From Neorhizobium galegae bv. orientalis str. HAMBI 540 (GTDB lineage Bacteria > Pseudomonadota > Alphaproteobacteria > Rhizobiales > Rhizobiaceae): a stretch of 64,000 bases of DNA. The stretch covers positions 1,984,001-2,048,000 of the forward strand of contig NZ_HG938353.1 of the NCBI RefSeq assembly GCF_000731315.1, given 5' to 3'. Below are positions 42,252 to 50,501 of the stretch, one piece after another. Each line of letters begins with the position of its first letter. Within the stretch, counting starts at the first letter, position 1. The position numbers and the translations under genes are program-made. Below the pieces are notes generated by a model. The model did not search any database, was not told where the DNA came from, and saw only the letters and a list, made by a program, of their open reading frames with translations.

Positions 42252-42297
42252 ACATAGACTCTATTTCTTGGGCACAGTGAGGCAACACTGCGGAAAG

Positions 42298-43437
42298 TCA
42301 ATGCTTTCCGGTTATTTGAGTACCGAGGCTTTTACCACTTCGGGACTCTCTTCGGGACTTCGCGTTTGCTTCGAGAGCCTTGGCAACGTCCTCGTCAAAG
42401 ACGTGCGCGTATTTGGCAGTCGTCGCGACGTCCGCGTGGTTCAAAAGGCGCTGCACAATCTTTATATTATGCTCCCGGCGGAGCGTCTTGGTGGCTGTGT
42501 CGTGCCGATTATCATGCAGGCGGAAATTCTTCACCCCCGATGCCTTCACATCGCGACGCCATCGAACCATCGTCCCACTGTAAGTCATCGGATAGCGTCG
42601 ACCTTTGATTTTTCCATTCTCTGTTCGTGCGGCCACGTATGTGAATACAAATTCTTCATGGTGACCAATGCACGCTTCCAGTATCTCACGAATGCTGGCA
42701 GTGATGGGAGTCCATACCTCTCGCCCGCCCTTGCCGAAAGTCATGATCACACCGGCCTCCCAGTTGACGTCCGACCATCTTATCAAAGTCTCATGGAAGC
42801 GCCTGGCAGTGAGCTGGAGAAATCGGAACCACAGCTGATGATCCTCCCGGATGTGGGCTTCTAGCGCCTCTTGTTCCGCCTGGTGCAGCTCGCGGACCCT
42901 CTCGCGAGGCTCCTTCAACATGTGCTTCTTCCAGTATGGCTCGTTTGGCAAATGGTAGCGCCACAGCGTTTTCGCACGCCTGAAAATTGACTTCAGCGGC
43001 ATAAGCGCAGTTCTGTTTATCGTGGCGTTAGAAAGCGTTTTGAGGTTACCGTTCTTTAATACACTCTTTCCCCATCGCAACTGTTGTCGTTTGAAGGCAA
43101 CCAGACGGATGATTTCCTCATCATCGATGTCATCCAATCGACGATCCTTCCCGAAATAATCCACAAGCCGCCCAAGTAGCGCAAAATATTCTCGGCTGTT
43201 GACGAGGTGCTGCGCAACCTCGGTCCAATACCGGCCAACGGCCACGTCGACGGTCAGCGGAGCCTTTCCCGTTTTTCGGCTCTGCGCAGCATCTTGCTTG
43301 GCCTTCTCCTTGAGCGTGCGCTCTACTGCCTCCGCATCTCGTTTGTTCCTGGCTTTGGTAGAGCCGTGAATGCGAACGCCGCTGACTTGAAAATCGTAGA
43401 GGTAGTACGGGCTCGCTTTGGGTTTATAGACGGACAT
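42298..43437 (-). CDS. Tyrosine-type site-specific integrase
   Basis: A 379-residue tyrosine recombinase. An arm/core-binding N-terminal part (SAM-like domain, about 60-165) is followed by the catalytic domain with Arg213 (TARRFHETLIRWSDV), Lys236 (FGKGGREVW), His308-x-x-Arg311 (RLHDNRHDTAT), His334 (LLNHADVATT) and nucleophile Tyr343 (AKYAHVF). All catalytic residues are present, so it is probably active. It ends 47 nt from the tRNA-Lys fragment and inserts or excises the island. The ATG at 43437 follows GGAGGCATCGAC. Confidence 0.93.
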   Translation of the reverse strand: MSVYKPKASPYYLYDFQVSGVRIHGSTKARNKRDAEAVERTLKEKAKQDAAQSRKTGKAPLTVDVAVGRYWTEVAQHLVNSREYFALLGRLVDYFGKDRRLDDIDDEEIIRLVAFKRQQLRWGKSVLKNGNLKTLSNATINRTALMPLKSIFRRAKTLWRYHLPNEPYWKKHMLKEPRERVRELHQAEQEALEAHIREDHQLWFRFLQLTARRFHETLIRWSDVNWEAGVIMTFGKGGREVWTPITASIREILEACIGHHEEFVFTYVAARTENGKIKGRRYPMTYSGTMVRWRRDVKASGVKNFRLHDNRHDTATKTLRREHNIKIVQRLLNHADVATTAKYAHVFDEDVAKALEANAKSRRESRSGKSLGTQITGKH

Positions 43438-43646
43438 GTCGATGCCTCCAATGGTTGACGGTTACGCACGAAATCGGTGAGCTGAGAAATCGCGAACCTG
43501 AGATGGACTCGTCGTTCAGTGCCGATGTTGACGCAACGCAGGTGACCGTTCGCAACGTGTCGCCGTAGGGTCCTGATTGAAATCGCAAGACGCGCCGCAG
43601 CTTCAGCGGCAGTCAGCAAGCGCTCATTTGCCAGTGGGATTAGCAT
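43323..43646 (-). CDS. Excisionase-like helix-turn-helix protein
   Basis: A 107-residue protein whose first 60 residues carry a MerR/HTH_17-type winged helix: LLTAAEAAARLAISIRTLRR, HVANGHLRCVNIGTERRVHL. This matches small excisionase/DNA-binding proteins encoded just before integrases. The last 38 residues are read from the start of the integrase gene in another frame (overlap 115 nt), an unusually long overlap that suggests translational coupling. It probably sets the direction of recombination. Confidence 0.72.
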   Translation of the reverse strand: MLIPLANERLLTAAEAAARLAISIRTLRRHVANGHLRCVNIGTERRVHLRFAISQLTDFVRNRQPLEASTCPSINPKRARTTSTIFKSAAFAFTALPKPGTNEMRRQ

Positions 43647-44187
43647 TTGCCGTTCTCCGCTCTCAGAACCTCAAGGCCAGAGGTCAACCGAACAAACCGT
43701 TGCCGTCTGGCAACAGTGGGGAGATATTGCTCGTTGTCTAAATATATGTAAAGATCAACCGTGGAGCGGCCACAGCAAGCCCATCGGTCTCACGCCAAAG
43801 TTACCTCAGGATAATTTAATTATTATTTGATATTATTTCCTTTTGTGAAAAACGCTGCGAATTTAAACAACATTTCCTTGAACACCGTTGTTATCGTTAC
43901 TAGAAATAAATGCCACATGGAAATAACGTTGACGTTTCGCGATATCGCGAATCGATGGGCCATCGCATGGAAATGAGCGAGAAAATAAGTCCAGTAACTT
44001 ATTATTACAGGTCGTAATAACGTCGTGATCGGGGATGTAAGTGGTGAAGTTCACTCTGCAGGCCATCGAAACGGAGTCGCGAGAGGGTGGGAAGGCGCTC
44101 AGCAAGGGATTGTCGTCTCACCAGAAACGTCAGCGCGATTTACTAAGTCTCAGTGTGTAAATGAGGCCGCCAGAGGCCGTTCGCTCG
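43647..44187. other. AT-rich island control region without a supported gene
   Basis: 541 nt with no convincing gene. 43800-43870 is strongly AT-rich with several ATTATT-like runs. A perfect 7-bp inverted repeat TTATTAC-aggtc-GTAATAA lies at 44002-44020. Its place upstream of the excisionase and integrase genes fits a regulatory region or integrase arm sites. Confidence 0.4.
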
Positions 44188-44730
44188 TCACACAGAAGGC
44201 CAAACGCCCGGGGCCAACGAATCCTGATTTCCAAAACCAAATCGGAGTCGAACTCCCGCACCTACGCGTTCGTCCTCACTGAGAATGATGACCCCATTTT
44301 CGAAGAGCGCATCTCGCAGCCTACGCACGGACTGCTCCGGCGTTCTGCGGAGCTTTCCGCCTTCCAAACGGCTGATCACGTATCGGCCGACACCCGATTT
44401 TTCGGCCAGTTCGTCCAATGAGTAGCCTAGCATCGCCCTGGCATGACGAAGGCAGTCAATCCAAATCTTGCCGGTGGGCTCGCTCCATCTCACCCCCTCA
44501 CCCGCACTTTCGGTGGCCTCAATAAGGACCAGCCCCTCCGCCCGAAAAACTCCGCTCAATTGATAGAGAGCGGAGTTATCAGGGTGCTTTCGCCCTGCCT
44601 GTTCAAGACCCAACAAGACACTTCGAGTGACATGGGCTTTGCTAGCCAGGTCCGCCTGTTTAAGGCCAAGCATCGAACGCGCCGCTCTGATCTGACTGTG
44701 AGTTGGATAGCCCGCCATTCTGCGGAACAA
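44188..44730 (-). CDS. Double-HTH (XRE-type) regulator
   Basis: A 180-residue protein with two Cro/CI-like HTH domains in tandem: SQIRAARSMLGLKQADLASK (about 12-31) and DCLRHARAMLGYSLDELAEK (about 92-111) with GVGRYVISRLEGGKLRRTPE. Both end in a region like FENGVIILSEDE or FRAEGLVLIEATE, where a single-domain XRE protein usually stops, so it looks like an internal duplication of one complete small XRE regulator. It is divergent from the DUF6634-AAA protease genes and likely represses them. The start is TTG 44730 (GGTGG upstream) or ATG 44718. Confidence 0.85.
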   Translation of the reverse strand: MFRRMAGYPTHSQIRAARSMLGLKQADLASKAHVTRSVLLGLEQAGRKHPDNSALYQLSGVFRAEGLVLIEATESAGEGVRWSEPTGKIWIDCLRHARAMLGYSLDELAEKSGVGRYVISRLEGGKLRRTPEQSVRRLRDALFENGVIILSEDERVGAGVRLRFGFGNQDSLAPGVWPSV

Positions 44731-44754
44731 ATGCCAACCACCAGAAATGTCAAC

Positions 44755-44768
44755 ATATCTACAGGTAT
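44755..44768. promoter_or_regulatory. Near-palindrome between the XRE and DUF6634 genes
   Basis: ATATCTACAGGTAT matches its reverse complement at 10 of 14 positions and lies in the 141-nt divergent region, 25 nt from the repressor start. It is a candidate operator for the double-HTH protein; only position and symmetry support it. Confidence 0.35.
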
Positions 44769-44871
44769 TGCGGGCGTTACTGATTTTGTAGCGCGGTTTC
44801 GACTTTTGTTGCGAGAATCGTTTTTCGCGTTTATCAAGGAAATGTGGATCGAATCAAAAGGAGCATTCCCG

Positions 44872-45171
44872 ATGAACGACAAATGGCTTGGCACACCGCC
44901 CGATGTGATCATTCCTCGGCTGAGATCACTTCTTACCGATCTCGAAAATCTTGCCGTTCCAAATCAGTTCGCAGGTGTCAACGACGCAGTGATCATTCGA
45001 CATTGCATGATGGCGCAACGATCCGTCCCTTGCCTAATCGGCGAGATGACAGGGCATCCGCACATCAGAAATGGACCAGGGATTACGAGCGAACTTTTCT
45101 ATCTCGACCGGAAACGCCAGTTAGCTAGGACGCTCAGCCACTGGTATCGGTTCGACCAAGGTCTTCTTTGA
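44872..45171 (+). CDS. DUF6634-like protein
   Basis: A 99-residue protein. The segment RSVPCLIGEMTGHPHIRNGP followed by GITSELFYLDRKRQLARTLS and HWYRF resembles the DUF6634 family as I remember it, small proteins on rhizobial plasmids and islands with no known activity. The ATG at 44872 follows AAAGGAG at 44857-44863. It is 21 nt upstream of the AAA protease gene and surely in the same operon. A role as substrate, adaptor or antitoxin-like partner of the protease is conceivable but unproven. Confidence 0.65.
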   Translation: MNDKWLGTPPDVIIPRLRSLLTDLENLAVPNQFAGVNDAVIIRHCMMAQRSVPCLIGEMTGHPHIRNGPGITSELFYLDRKRQLARTLSHWYRFDQGLL

Positions 45172-45192
45172 TTTGGCATTTGGAGATCATCG

Positions 45193-47175
45193 ATGGATAA
45201 GGCCCTCACCGAAAGTCTTGATCGGTACATCAACAGGCTTCAGGACGTTTCGCGAAACCTGAAGCTTCCCCGGTCCGGCGTATCGCTTCAAGCAAAGCGC
45301 AACAACGCAATTGTCGCGCAGAAATCCGCAGAGGATTTCCTAGCCTACTGCGCTCTGATCAAATTCGTTCGACGGAATATCGGCAGCCTATCGCAACCTT
45401 CCTGCGTAGCCTTGGTCAGTGTGCCAAGTCACTGGCCAGTTTCCGCTGTCGAAAATGCAGCGAAGATAATCTTCAACAGCGCGAAGGAATTCAAAATCTG
45501 CCTTCACCCGACATCCAAACACAAGCGCGGTTGGGAGATCGACGCAGCGGAACTCCTTGCGTTAGACAAATTGATCATTTTTGTGCAGGCAGGTTCGGTG
45601 GTCCACGAGGATTTCGAACTAGCTGCGACAGTTCGTGATAAGCTTAGCTTGTGCGATGCCAGACATATCCGCGCACTTAGCAAGCTGCGAATATGTGGCG
45701 ATCTTTCAGACGACCAGGTCGCAGTGATCGGGCAGCAGCCATCGGCAAGAATGGAAGCGATCTTCCGGCGCGGGCAACCCGCATCCCGCGCGGCTGAAAG
45801 GCTCATGGCTGGTCGTAGCCGATCAATTGATCGCCCCGCACAGCACCTCGACCTGTCGAAAGGCTTCGGCGAAGCAGGCGTGTGGGCCAAGGAGTTGAAA
45901 AGAGATATCCAAGATTGGCGTGAAGGAAAACTACCATGGTCCGAGGTAGATAAAGGATGTTTGCTTTATGGCCCGCCAGGGACTGGGAAGACGCGATTTG
46001 CGGCTGCACTCGCTGCTGAATGTGGGCTTCACCTTGAGGCGACCACGATCTCGAAATGGCAGAGTTTTAAGGATGGTGACTTGGGTGACATGCTCAAGGC
46101 TATGTATCGAGCGTTCGACGCCGCTAGAGAAGATGCTCCCGCTCTTTTGTTTATTGATGAGTTCGACTCCATAGGGGATCGATCAAAATTCCCGTCGCGA
46201 CATGAAACCTACTCCACAACGGTTGTAAATGCTCTTTTAGAATGCATTGACGGCATCGGCGGCCGCGAGGGCGTCGTCATACTAGGAGCGTGTAATCATC
46301 CGCAGAAAATCGACCACGCGTTATTGCGGAGTGGTCGGCTTGAAAAACATGTCGCATTTCCTTTGCCGGACGCGGTCGCTCGCTCAGAAATACTTGCATT
46401 TCATCTTCCCAGCTTATCTGAAGAGCCCGCTCTCAAGGAAATCGGAGCCCGGTTGCCGGGTAAAAGTGGGGCCGATATCGAACGGTTGGCAAGGGAGGCA
46501 AGACGTATTGCGCGTCGCGAAAATCGGCCTGTCACCATCAACGATGTCAGGGCGAGGATAAAGGTCCCTCCGCCGCTCGACGCTGCCACTTTGCACCGAG
46601 TGGCGATTCACGAGGCAGGCCATGCCATCGTTGCACATGCTCTTTTTATCGGAAAAATCGAACGTGTGGAAATCTATGACAACGTGCATCGCTTCGCGAC
46701 GCTCAAGGACTCGAACGGAATAACCGTAACTGAGATACCCGCGAAAGAATTCACGACGCGATGGGACCTGATGAAGATGATCACGATGCATCTCGCTGGA
46801 GCTGCGGCAGAAGACTTGGTGTTGGGTCACCGGTCCAGTTGGTCGTCCGGCACTCGGGACAGCGACCTCTCTCGGGCGACGACTCTGGCAATCCAGATGG
46901 TGACGGAATACGGCTTCGGCAATTCGCTATATTTCCTTCCCGGTTCGGTCGACATTGAGTCGGCCTCCGAGCTTTGGGAGGATTTGCCATTGCGGGACGA
47001 GGTCAGCGAAATCCTACAAGAGCGGTATGAGCGAGCAAGAGACATGCTTGACGGTTTGCGACCCACCTTACTCAAGCTTGCTGATGCGCTCGTGAAAGAA
47101 AAGTCCTTGGATGCGGCCCAATTAGAACCTTATTGGCCAGGTGCGCCGAAGCATACGAGTGTGTTGCGGCAATAG
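45193..47175 (+). CDS. Soluble FtsH-like AAA ATPase / M41 zinc metalloprotease
   Basis: A 660-residue protein. Residues 1-220 have no membrane segment and no recognised domain. An AAA module follows with Walker A YGPPGTGKT (259-267), Walker B LLFIDEFD (318-325), and an arginine-finger region LLRSGRLEKHV. The C-terminal domain is an M41 peptidase with HEAGH (473-477, zinc ligands and catalytic Glu) and the third zinc ligand Asp near 558 (RDSDLSRATTLAIQMV). FtsH normally has two N-terminal membrane helices; this one does not, so it should work in the cytoplasm. It forms an operon with the DUF6634 gene. Confidence 0.9.
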   Translation: MDKALTESLDRYINRLQDVSRNLKLPRSGVSLQAKRNNAIVAQKSAEDFLAYCALIKFVRRNIGSLSQPSCVALVSVPSHWPVSAVENAAKIIFNSAKEFKICLHPTSKHKRGWEIDAAELLALDKLIIFVQAGSVVHEDFELAATVRDKLSLCDARHIRALSKLRICGDLSDDQVAVIGQQPSARMEAIFRRGQPASRAAERLMAGRSRSIDRPAQHLDLSKGFGEAGVWAKELKRDIQDWREGKLPWSEVDKGCLLYGPPGTGKTRFAAALAAECGLHLEATTISKWQSFKDGDLGDMLKAMYRAFDAAREDAPALLFIDEFDSIGDRSKFPSRHETYSTTVVNALLECIDGIGGREGVVILGACNHPQKIDHALLRSGRLEKHVAFPLPDAVARSEILAFHLPSLSEEPALKEIGARLPGKSGADIERLAREARRIARRENRPVTINDVRARIKVPPPLDAATLHRVAIHEAGHAIVAHALFIGKIERVEIYDNVHRFATLKDSNGITVTEIPAKEFTTRWDLMKMITMHLAGAAAEDLVLGHRSSWSSGTRDSDLSRATTLAIQMVTEYGFGNSLYFLPGSVDIESASELWEDLPLRDEVSEILQERYERARDMLDGLRPTLLKLADALVKEKSLDAAQLEPYWPGAPKHTSVLRQ

Positions 47176-47284
47176 CGCGGCTTCGCTCCGGCGACTCTCA
47201 AGGAAATCAAGAATAAACGAGCTAAGGGAACGCCGTTGAAATTACGGCGCGGTCCCGGCCTTTGCCTGCACGGACGGAATAGAT

Positions 47285-48097
47285 ATGCGAGCTTGGATCA
47301 TCAGCGATATCCATCACACGCGGATGGACGCTTTGTGGGGGAATGGTCTCTTAGTCCCAGAAGCCGACGTTTGTATCTGCGCTGGCGACATCACGAATGC
47401 AATAGTAGATAGCATTTCGTACATCCTGCGCTTCATCGAGCCCCACATGCCTGTGGTGCTAACTCTCGGCAACCACGACTATTATGGCACCAGTATCGAT
47501 TTCGCCCTTGAGCGGTCGCGACGCCTCGTTGAAGGCACCCGTATAAAACTGCTTGAAAATCAGACCGCTGTTATTGACGATTGCCGTTTCGTCGGCGCGA
47601 CACTGTGGACAGATTTCGCCGTTTCGGTCGGTGACGACGAGCACATCTCTCCTGAAGAGCGCCGAAGTTTCGCCCTCAGTGTCGTCCGCGCAAATATCGC
47701 CGACTTCTTCGAAATCTTTCGGTCGGATGAGAGGCAAGGAAATGAGAACGGCATGGTGACGACGAATGAGATTTTGTCCCGGCACAGGTTTAGCCGAGGT
47801 TTCATCGATCAAACGCTCGGCATCCCCTTCTCCGGTCGTACTGTCGTACTGACCCATCATGCCCCACATATGAATAGTTTGGACCCACGATTCTTCGGGC
47901 AAGCGACGTCGGCGGCTTTCGTCAGCGACCTATCGGATTTGATCCAGCGGCGACGTCCAGATGTATGGATTCACGGCCATGTCCACCGATTCAGAGATTA
48001 CATGGCTTCAAAGACGAGGGTGATATGTAATCCGCACGGGTATGGTGACGAGCGGGGGACGTCTGGGTTTCGCCCAAGCTTCGTAATTGATCTGTAG
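47285..48097 (+). CDS. Calcineurin-like metallophosphoesterase
   Basis: A 270-residue enzyme with every metallophosphoesterase motif: ISDIHHTRMD (D-x-H), CAGDITNA (GD), TLGNHDYYG (GNHD), VVLTHHAPHM (H) and WIHGHVHRF (GHxH). It should use two metal ions to cleave a phosphoester, possibly of nucleic acid or a nucleotide signal. Position 109 nt after the AAA protease on the same strand makes it a possible third member of that cassette. The ATG at 47285 lacks a strong ribosome site. Confidence 0.88.
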   Translation: MRAWIISDIHHTRMDALWGNGLLVPEADVCICAGDITNAIVDSISYILRFIEPHMPVVLTLGNHDYYGTSIDFALERSRRLVEGTRIKLLENQTAVIDDCRFVGATLWTDFAVSVGDDEHISPEERRSFALSVVRANIADFFEIFRSDERQGNENGMVTTNEILSRHRFSRGFIDQTLGIPFSGRTVVLTHHAPHMNSLDPRFFGQATSAAFVSDLSDLIQRRRPDVWIHGHVHRFRDYMASKTRVICNPHGYGDERGTSGFRPSFVIDL

Positions 48098-48115
48098 CCG
48101 GAAGCGTTGGGCAAT

Positions 48116-48364
48116 TCAGGACAGGTCACCTTCAGTGAGATCGCGGTGCGGGCGGCCACGATGCTCGACGAGCGGGGCTGCGATTTCGTAGGAATGATCC
48201 TCGGTCATTGCAGAGAAGTTCTGCCCCGACCGCCGGGAATGAGACATCCAACGTTTCGCGACTAAATCGAGTTCACTTTCGTCCGCAGCCCTAAAGCGAC
48301 TGTCAACCTTCTCTTTGAGCTTCGTCAAGGAAATTGACTGGCTACAAGTCGGAGGCCAGATCAA
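48116..48364 (-). CDS. Small hypothetical protein
   Basis: An 82-residue reading frame with a basic-acidic mixed composition (LKEKVDSRFRAADESELDLV) and no recognised domain. It ends 19 nt from the convergent phosphoesterase gene. The start would be TTG and no good ribosome site is visible. It may be a remnant. Confidence 0.3.
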   Translation of the reverse strand: MIWPPTCSQSISLTKLKEKVDSRFRAADESELDLVAKRWMSHSRRSGQNFSAMTEDHSYEIAAPLVEHRGRPHRDLTEGDLS

Positions 48365-48482
48365 GACCGTTGGAAAAGTAGGCCATTTTGTAAACTCAGA
48401 TGCAATAATGAAAAGGTTGTTTTGATCGCCCCCTTGTCAACACCGACCCGCCGTTCCTCGGACGCTTTCAAAGAGAAAAAGA

Positions 48483-48755
48483 ATGTTACCTACCGAAATC
48501 ACCATGGCAGCAACCATTGTCGTGCTGGCGTTCGCGTCCTACCCGCTCATCACTTTGTGGTTTAAGGTCACAGACGCAGGTCGGCCTCTGTTCAGTCCGA
48601 AAGCCTATTTTCTTGAGGAGTCCGACGACGAAAAGGTGGGCTCGTCCTGGGAACTATGGCTCAGGCTCGCGGGGTTCAGCGCTATTTTCCTTGTCGGTTT
48701 TGTCGCATGGACGGTCGTTCTTGCGGGAACCCTCTCGCCGCTTGCTGTGAAGTAA
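48483..48755 (+). CDS. Small two-helix membrane protein
   Basis: A 90-residue protein with two hydrophobic segments (AATIVVLAFASYPLITLWF and LRLAGFSAIFLVGFVAWTVV) around a charged loop with FSPKAYFLEESDDEKVGSSW. No family is recognised. AGAGAAAAAG precedes the ATG. In a defence-type island, small membrane proteins can be effectors, but nothing in the sequence proves this. Confidence 0.5.
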   Translation: MLPTEITMAATIVVLAFASYPLITLWFKVTDAGRPLFSPKAYFLEESDDEKVGSSWELWLRLAGFSAIFLVGFVAWTVVLAGTLSPLAVK

Positions 48756-49105
48756 GCTGGAGTTCAACTGAACACTCGTGCCCACGTCGGCATTTATGCT
48801 TTCCCGGACATAGTTTTTTTGGGGCCAACTCATGCGTGTTCGGAGTGTCTCTGTGCTGCTCCTTTCGACGGCATCTGATTGTTTATGCCAATGGTGATGG
48901 GCTTCGACGGGGCGCTCTAAGTCGGTGATGATTTTGGACTACCCCGTACCGCATACCTTCACCAAGTAATCGTGCAAAACTGGTCGCGTTGCGGAAGACG
49001 GCGGTCATTGAGCCTATAAGTTGTGCGTTGTTTCCTCTGTGAAGACTATTTCCTTGTCGTTCGTACATCTCGCAGAATACGCTCCCCTCAGGTGGGGAAC
49101 TACTG
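48756..49105. other. 350-nt stretch without a supported gene
   Basis: Only short frames without homology or ribosome sites are seen. It contains the likely promoter and leader of the 350-residue protein; GGTGGGG at 49091-49097 is its ribosome site. Nothing else is recognised. Confidence 0.35.
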
Positions 49106-50158
49106 ATGGACCAGGCAAAAGTCGACGATTTGAAGGGTGGCTCAGACTACCTCTATTTCCATTTTGATGTTGAAGAGCACCATCTAAAACTGGAGACCTT
49201 CATCCAGACTGCCGACAGCGCCCGCAAGGTCGTCGCATCCCTCAACGAAAATCTGTTCAACAAATCGTTGAAGTACGAACTCATCGTTCTTCCTCCAGAT
49301 GAGGGAAGCTTTCTTACAAAGCTAGCGATCTGGGTTGGCATTGGATGGGGCATAATCCAGTTTTTGGACAGCGACATTGTAGCTGCGTATATTGACGGGC
49401 TAACTGGTAAGTCTCCGGCCGAATGGGCAAAGGAGTTCGGAGAAGCCAACCAAGAAACAGGCAAGAAGGCTTATGTGGCCATTTCTTCAGAAGGCAAACC
49501 GGCCAAGCACAAGGCAGCCTGTCAGCTTAGCGCCTCCATTGTGGTGGCGATGACGCGGGGTGTTCTGGAAAAGGACACGAGCGAACTCAAGAAGATCGGC
49601 ATGGGCGTGGGCAGGCTAACCGACGCGTTAGATGCCCGGGCGGAATTCTACGCCGCATGTATCCACGATGGTGATGTTGGCCGCGTTGGGTTTACGCCAG
49701 ACGATGTTTTTACGATCCCACGAAGCTCGTTCGCCGAAAGGGCTCAAAAGCCTTCGCGAATGCCAGAGGAGGACGAGCCTCCAGAATGGACCGTCTCAAT
49801 CGAGAGCATTTATGTCACCTCCCCCAACTGGGACGAGGATGATCAGCGGGTTCGGCATTGGAAAGGCAAGGATCAATCCAGACGCGATTGCTACTTCGTA
49901 ATAGACGACGCGGAGTTCTGGTCACTGGTTAAAAAGAAGGACCTCCATGTAGACGTCCTGGATAATCTCAAAGTCCAGTGGGCGTGCCAGATAATCGACG
50001 GAAGACCTAAAAACCGCCGGGTCGTAAGGGTTCTTGAATACAACGAGAATAAGCTAGCAGAGCCGCTTAAGGCCGATGCACTCGATGCCATCCTTGGCCA
50101 ACATAAGGCAATCACCGCTCGCCGCGACGAGCCATCTTTGTTTGATGACCTATTCTAA
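49106..50158 (+). CDS. Hypothetical 350-residue protein with one membrane segment
   Basis: An acidic protein without a recognised family. Residues 1-70 are a soluble N-terminal part (SDYLYFHFDVEEHHLKLETF), followed by a membrane-like segment LAIWVGIGWGIIQFLDSD (about 73-90), then a charged region and a C-terminal domain with DCYFVIDDAEFWSLVKKKDL and VQWACQIIDGRPKNRRVVRV, ending in FDDLF. The layout of a sensor-type anchored protein is possible. Its stop is followed after only 20 nt by the remnant of a second AAA protease, showing it sits at a recombination junction. Confidence 0.7.
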   Translation: MDQAKVDDLKGGSDYLYFHFDVEEHHLKLETFIQTADSARKVVASLNENLFNKSLKYELIVLPPDEGSFLTKLAIWVGIGWGIIQFLDSDIVAAYIDGLTGKSPAEWAKEFGEANQETGKKAYVAISSEGKPAKHKAACQLSASIVVAMTRGVLEKDTSELKKIGMGVGRLTDALDARAEFYAACIHDGDVGRVGFTPDDVFTIPRSSFAERAQKPSRMPEEDEPPEWTVSIESIYVTSPNWDEDDQRVRHWKGKDQSRRDCYFVIDDAEFWSLVKKKDLHVDVLDNLKVQWACQIIDGRPKNRRVVRVLEYNENKLAEPLKADALDAILGQHKAITARRDEPSLFDDLF

Positions 50159-50177
50159 TCAGTCGACCAGGCCAACC

Positions 50178-50249
50178 TCCTTGAATGCGGCTCAATTAGA
50201 ACAGTACTGGCCCGGCCAAAGCAAAACCAACGTCTCTCTTCGCCAATAG
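50178..50249 (+). pseudogene. C-terminal scar of a second FtsH-like AAA/M41 protease
   Basis: The frame reads SLNAAQLEQYWPG, QSKTNVSLRQ and a stop. The intact protease at 45193-47175 ends SLDAAQLEPYWPG, APKHTSVLRQ and a stop: the same 24-codon length and 15 of 23 identical residues. Homology starts abruptly at 50178, so only the last 24 codons remain. The copies differ at many bases, so this is an old paralogue or replaced variant, not a fresh duplication. Confidence 0.8.
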
Positions 50250-50501
50250 ACGCGCTCTTGCGGGACTCTATCTAGACCTACAATCCCGCAGAAGGCGTGA
50301 CCTTATATGGTGGCAACAACGTATTCGACGTTGACCAGCACCCACTGACTTTCAAAGCCTTTTGCCCAGTAGCTCGGGCAGGAATATTTCGTAAAGAGAT
50401 TGTGGTCTGATTGAAAAATGAAACGAGACGCGATGAGCCCGCAAGGGATATACGGGACACGAAGCGAACCCGGTAAAGGGTGCCGAGACGAGTAAAGGTG
50501 A

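Noticed and set aside
43863..44105. 80-codon minus-strand frame in the island control region
   Set aside because: No ribosome site, no recognisable domain, lies in AT-rich DNA with palindromes that look regulatory.
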